DNA of 64,000 bases from Tetmemena sp. SeJ-2015 (lineage: Eukaryota > Ciliophora > Spirotrichea > Sporadotrichida > Oxytrichidae): positions 248,001 to 312,000 of the forward strand of contig JAJKFJ010020979.1 of assembly GCA_027382625.1 (NCBI GenBank), read 5' to 3'. The notes below the pieces were generated by a model. The model worked only from the letters and a program-made list of their open reading frames with translations, was not told the origin of the DNA and ran no database searches. Positions 60,133 to 64,000 of this stretch are shown here, piece by piece (position 1 is the first letter of the stretch; each line of letters starts with the position of its first letter). Made by a program: the position numbers and the translations under genes.

Positions 60133-60467
60133 TTTCAAATTAACTTTTCAAATTATTTCAGTTAATTCATCCTAGTTTCTCACATGGGAGAAGAAGGATA
60201 TTTTACATAAATTTTATTATAAAGTAGTATTATTATCCTCACCTTACAAAAATTATAAACATTAAAAACATTTATCAATTCAAGTTAAAAATAATTACAC
60301 AACTTTTAATAGTAAGATTATTTATAGTCTGTTTATCTAAATTATATATTTTTCTGATTTAAATTAAGTTGACCTTGACGTATTGTTATCTAAAATAAAA
60401 ATATATTTGCTGTATTGTATCAGAGTTGAAAGCCTGAATTTAAATAAGTTCATAGTGCATATATTAA
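60133..60467. other. Divergent AT-rich intergenic region
   Basis: About 335 bp between divergent genes; AT-rich with no open frame, holding the two 5' regions. Confidence 0.5.
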
Positions 60468-63400
60468 ATGTCTATTTCTTAAGCTTCCACAAAGAGCTCA
60501 TTTCTTGGTGCTTTCCCTCCAAGGAAAGACAACTTTTTCCTAAACTATAACCCATACCCTTTTTGCTTACCATTTTAATTTTAAGTTTAGAAGAGTAGTA
60601 GTTGGTTCAAGAACTGCTCTCTAGAGACAAACAAATATTTACCTTCCTAGATGTTGTGTAAGAACTGCTGCCCGCCCTCTATAACAGTCAGTTCAGATTC
60701 TACTTTCTTGGCTTGAATCAGCTCTCTCAGAAGTTTCACAAATTGACTCAAGATAGCCCCAAAGAATTTTCAGAGTTTACTCAACTCCCTCATCTCTTCG
60801 GGTTATATAAAGATACATAAATATATTGACATAGTTATTCTCTGAAAGCTAAGCTCTCAAGAACTCAGAGTAGAGCAGCGCAAATACGGAGCAGTAATTT
60901 AAGAAGCTGAGAAATGTCCTTAAGGAAATGAAAAATTCTGCATCGCTTTCAGACTTAGCCAAATCTTTAACTGACTTAGATTCAACCTATATAAAATTCA
61001 ACAAAGATAGATAGTCCCTCGAAAAGACCGAGAAAGAAGTTTACTAAGTCTATTAGGAGCTACAGAAAGCTATCGAAGACCCAAGCCAGAAACATTCCTA
61101 CTTTAATTAATCTTTTATTTATTTGGTGAGCTTGATTGAAGCGATAGAAGAGAAAATTTTGGGTAAACTGAAGGATGTTGATGATCTAGCTAAAGAAAAA
61201 GTTTAGCCCAAACTGTCATAATACTAAGAAAAATGCAAGCCCATCTTCAAGACTGTTGAGCGAGTTGTATTCCAACACGAAAGCTCTTAAGACTCTATAA
61301 CTTAGCTGAGCAGAGAGGAGCTATCCACTTTCTTGAATAAAAGTTTGGATGTGCAACACTCAATACTTAGCAAGCTAAAAGAGTGTCTTGATAATTAAGA
61401 GGCGTCGGGTGCCTCAGAAATTGATTAGGAATGTTTTTCTTAACAATAAACTTTGGAATCTTTTAAAGCCTAATCATAAACAACACTCTAAAACTAGACA
61501 CCACAAGCTTCACCTTAGCTGCAAAGATAATCTTCTAAGTCTTCAACTGAAGGCCTCCTTGAAGTGATTAGTGAAGTTACAAGTTAATTGAACTCAATCG
61601 ACCCTGCAACTATTGAGTAGCAGCTTTTATTGTCTCTCTAAAAGATACAGAAATATAGGGACTAGCAGATTAGAAGATCTTCAATCAAAGTGGACTATTT
61701 TGACTTGTATCATTCTTTCTAATATGAATTAAGAGTTTATGTGTAAAATAGTTGGAGTTAATTCAAAATTTTCTGACGAAGTACCTAGAGATAGAAAGAC
61801 TTTACTCTTCCTCGACTCTGTCTTAGGATGGTAAAATTCAAGGACTTCTAGCTAAATAAGTAAAAGACTCCCAGAAAAAGCAGTTATAAGGAGGGGAGCT
61901 GGAGGGCACCCTAACTAACTTGTTGAACTTCATTCAGAGAAGTGTAATCAACCATGATTATTAAGCGAACTATATTACCAAGAACATTAAGAAACTTGAG
62001 AGTGTTTATGATCTGCTCAAATCTGCCATTAAAGACCACGAAAAGGAAGTCAACTTGGTTATTAACCAAATTAAACAGCACATCAGTTGCTTCTTAACTG
62101 AGTTTGCCAAACAATCTCTTAATCAAGATGAAGATCTAGTTTATGCTTCATTATTTTGTGTGTCTAATTTTATAAAGATAGAAAGGTTGTAGGAATTCAA
62201 AATGATTTTCTAAGAAGCTTCTCTCGACTAGTTCAATAGGTAATTAAGCTTCAATAAAACTTGAAGCAAGATCAAGCTATTCTGCTTGAGAGAATAAATA
62301 AGGAAGTTATTATGGACTCCCTTTGCTCTTTCTACAAACTGTTCTAGGTTTAAAGTAAGAGCACTCAAGCGCTGTTGGTATTTGTGTCTGATGATCAGAA
62401 ATTTATATTTTTATTCGGGTATGGCAATAAATACTATCGAGATTCAATGAAGGAGCTCTATGATAAATACTTGGTTCAACAATTTTAGCGCTCCACCTCA
62501 GAAAGTTCTAGCTTTTCAATAAACCCCAAGAATGAAATATCAGAACAGATTAGACAAATAAGCATGAGGGAATCAACTGTGTCTACTAACTCTCTCTAAT
62601 TCGAAGACTTAAAGAGTTTACAAATAAGCTAGGAGTAGGAAGGTTCAAAAGTAATCTCAAATGTTTCAGAGATAAACGCGAAAACTCCAATATTAACAAG
62701 AGCAGAGAATAAGCAATCCATCGTAGTTATGTAAGGCGAAAATGAAATAATGGAGGAGTCTATCAAAAGAGAGTACTTCTCTAGAGTTCATTAAGTTTAA
62801 AGGACTTAATCTCTAGCTATCAATCACTAAGATATTACACCTCAGGATTTTACCCATAGATTTATTTGTATAAGAAGACATAATACAGTCGCCACTAGAA
62901 AACAAACACAGAGTATCGAGCTCGAGATTGCATCTGGAAATGCACTGATAATTTCATTTTTCAAAAAGAAGATGTTCGAAGATCTTCTAGCTTACAATAG
63001 TATTTTGTCGTCTGAACCTTAAATAGTTTTTATTTTAGCAAAAGAACTGAAAACTCTGAGAACAAAACAAGCCAGCAAATTAAAATCCTCTTTCACTAAA
63101 GGAAAGGCAAGTAGCGATAAAAATTTTCAGGTGGTACTAGACTAATTCGGTTTCTTAAACGAAGATGAATAACTGCAGGAGTCTTATTCCTGCGCTCTCC
63201 AGCAAAAGATCTTAATTCATGGTAGGTTATATATAACTACTAGAAGACTTGTGTTCCATTCAGTTTTCAATGATAAGACCATATTCTTTGGGCGAGATAC
63301 GAAGTTGATGTTCGAGTATACCGACATCAGGTAATTGGAAAAATAGTATAATGCGAAGGTTTTTGACAATTCAATAGCTATATTGACTCATATGGGTGGA

Positions 63401-64000
63401 GAATACTTCTTTACGAGCTTCTTAAGCAGGGACGAATGCTTTGAGATCATAAACAACTAGATCGAAAGAGCTATAGCCAGATACAAAGCTAAAGCAAAGC
63501 AAAGGAAGTTGAGAGCAAGAGATCACTCCAGACACAGAAGTCAAAAGGAGTTTAAAGTGGAGTCAAGCAAATTAGCTATGAGTAAACCTCAAGAGGTAAA
63601 CAAAAAATTTGTTTAGAATGAAGAACAAAAATCCTATGAAGTCAAAGAAAAGTAAAGCAAGAAACAGAATATGCCTAAAACTCAAGCACCCATATTATAC
63701 GAAAGGCCTAAGTTTAGTTACGATTCTCAATTCCAACAGATAGAGAAGGAAAGAATGCAAAAGATCAAAGAGTTGATTCCAGGGTTTGATGAATACAAAA
63801 TAGTCACCTTTGAAGGAAAATTAAATTGCTCTTTGCAAAACATCGTCACGCATTTCTTTAACTGGAACGTTAAATGGCAAGAGTTTGAGAATCACTCACT
63901 TCTTGAGTTCATGGAGATCAAGTAGCTTACCAATACAGATATCAAGTTTACTCCTTAGGATAAAACTTAAACTCCAGACTATTTCTTGCTCGAGAAAGAA
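60468..64000 (+). CDS. GRAM-domain protein, probable Lam/Aster-type lipid transporter, 3' end cut off
   Basis: Start MSISQASTKSSFLGAFPP at 60468. A frame change at a run of five T (60560-60564) would be healed by one more T. Long helical and coiled-coil blocks follow (KKLRNVLKEMKNSASLS; KDVDDLAKEKVQPKLSQ), then a possible PH-like strand region (LLVFVSDDQKFIFLFGYG). A clear GRAM domain lies near 63190-63470: CALQQKILIHGRLYITTRR, LVFHSVFNDKTIFFGR, AILTHMGGEYFFTSFLSRDE. A VASt/StART-like start (KLNCSLQNIVTHFFNW) follows at about 63825. Helical N-terminus plus GRAM plus VASt is the layout of sterol transfer proteins at membrane contact sites. The gene runs beyond the window; introns are only partly resolved. 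Confidence 0.7.

Noticed and set aside
1..64000. Prokaryotic or standard-code reading of the short ORFs
   Set aside because: Clear eukaryotic proteins (cysteinyl-tRNA synthetase, UNC119, TAF6) are cut at TAA/TAG where family members have Gln or aligned residues, and they contain GT-AG introns.
1..64000. Scrambled or inverted gene segments
   Set aside because: In every gene where order could be judged from family motifs the segments run in normal order and orientation; none was found scrambled, though poorly conserved genes could not be tested.
1..64000. CRISPR arrays, operons, ribosome binding sites or bacterial terminators
   Set aside because: None seen, and none expected in a ciliate genome.

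Overview
The window looks like germline (micronuclear) DNA of a stichotrichous ciliate of the Oxytricha/Stylonychia type. Genes stay open only if TAA and TAG are read as glutamine and TGA is the sole stop. Introns are tiny (about 28-70 nt, GT-AG). Somatic chromosomes in this group are gene-sized, yet about 30 genes lie here end to end with no telomeres between them. Several conserved genes are broken by short AT-rich inserts flanked by direct repeats, which is the layout of internal eliminated sequences (IESs) with pointers. Removing them restores conserved protein motifs. A decayed transposon carrying telomeric C4A4 repeats, of the TBE type known from Oxytricha germline DNA, lies near 46.6-50.8 kb.

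Layout. 1-4.4 kb: 3' part of a large DUF1765-like gene carrying an 822-bp IES with long terminal inverted repeats. 4.5-9.5 kb: mitochondrial EF-Ts and a large unknown gene. 9.7-11.7 kb (-): CCDC6-like coiled coil. 12.3-15.4 kb: protein kinase with three IESs. 15.6-19 kb (-): cysteinyl-tRNA synthetase and two small genes. 19-20.3 kb: PAXX-like end-joining factor. 20.5-25 kb: small membrane protein, coiled coil, small ORFs and non-coding DNA. 25.4-27.9 kb: Gln/Asn-rich protein. 28.1-30.2 kb (-): TAF6. 30.3-41.6 kb: Furry-like giant protein and an RGS-domain protein. 41.7-46.1 kb: ZNF207/BuGZ-like zinc finger and three unknown genes. 46.3-52.7 kb (-): Asn/Ser-rich gene interrupted by the TBE-bearing IES. 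52.9-60.1 kb: small genes, UNC119 and an SFI1-like repeat protein. 60.5-64 kb: GRAM-domain protein running off the window.

The genes form no operon-like pathway. They are independent eukaryotic loci (translation, transcription, cilium/centrin functions, signalling, lipid transfer, DNA end joining). What unites the window is its germline architecture: IESs from about 18 bp to 4.17 kb, pointers of 4-9 bp (one inside a 12-bp imperfect repeat), very tight gene spacing with overlapping ends, and transposon-derived DNA that must be cut out to make working genes. All names are from reading motifs by eye; no database search was run.
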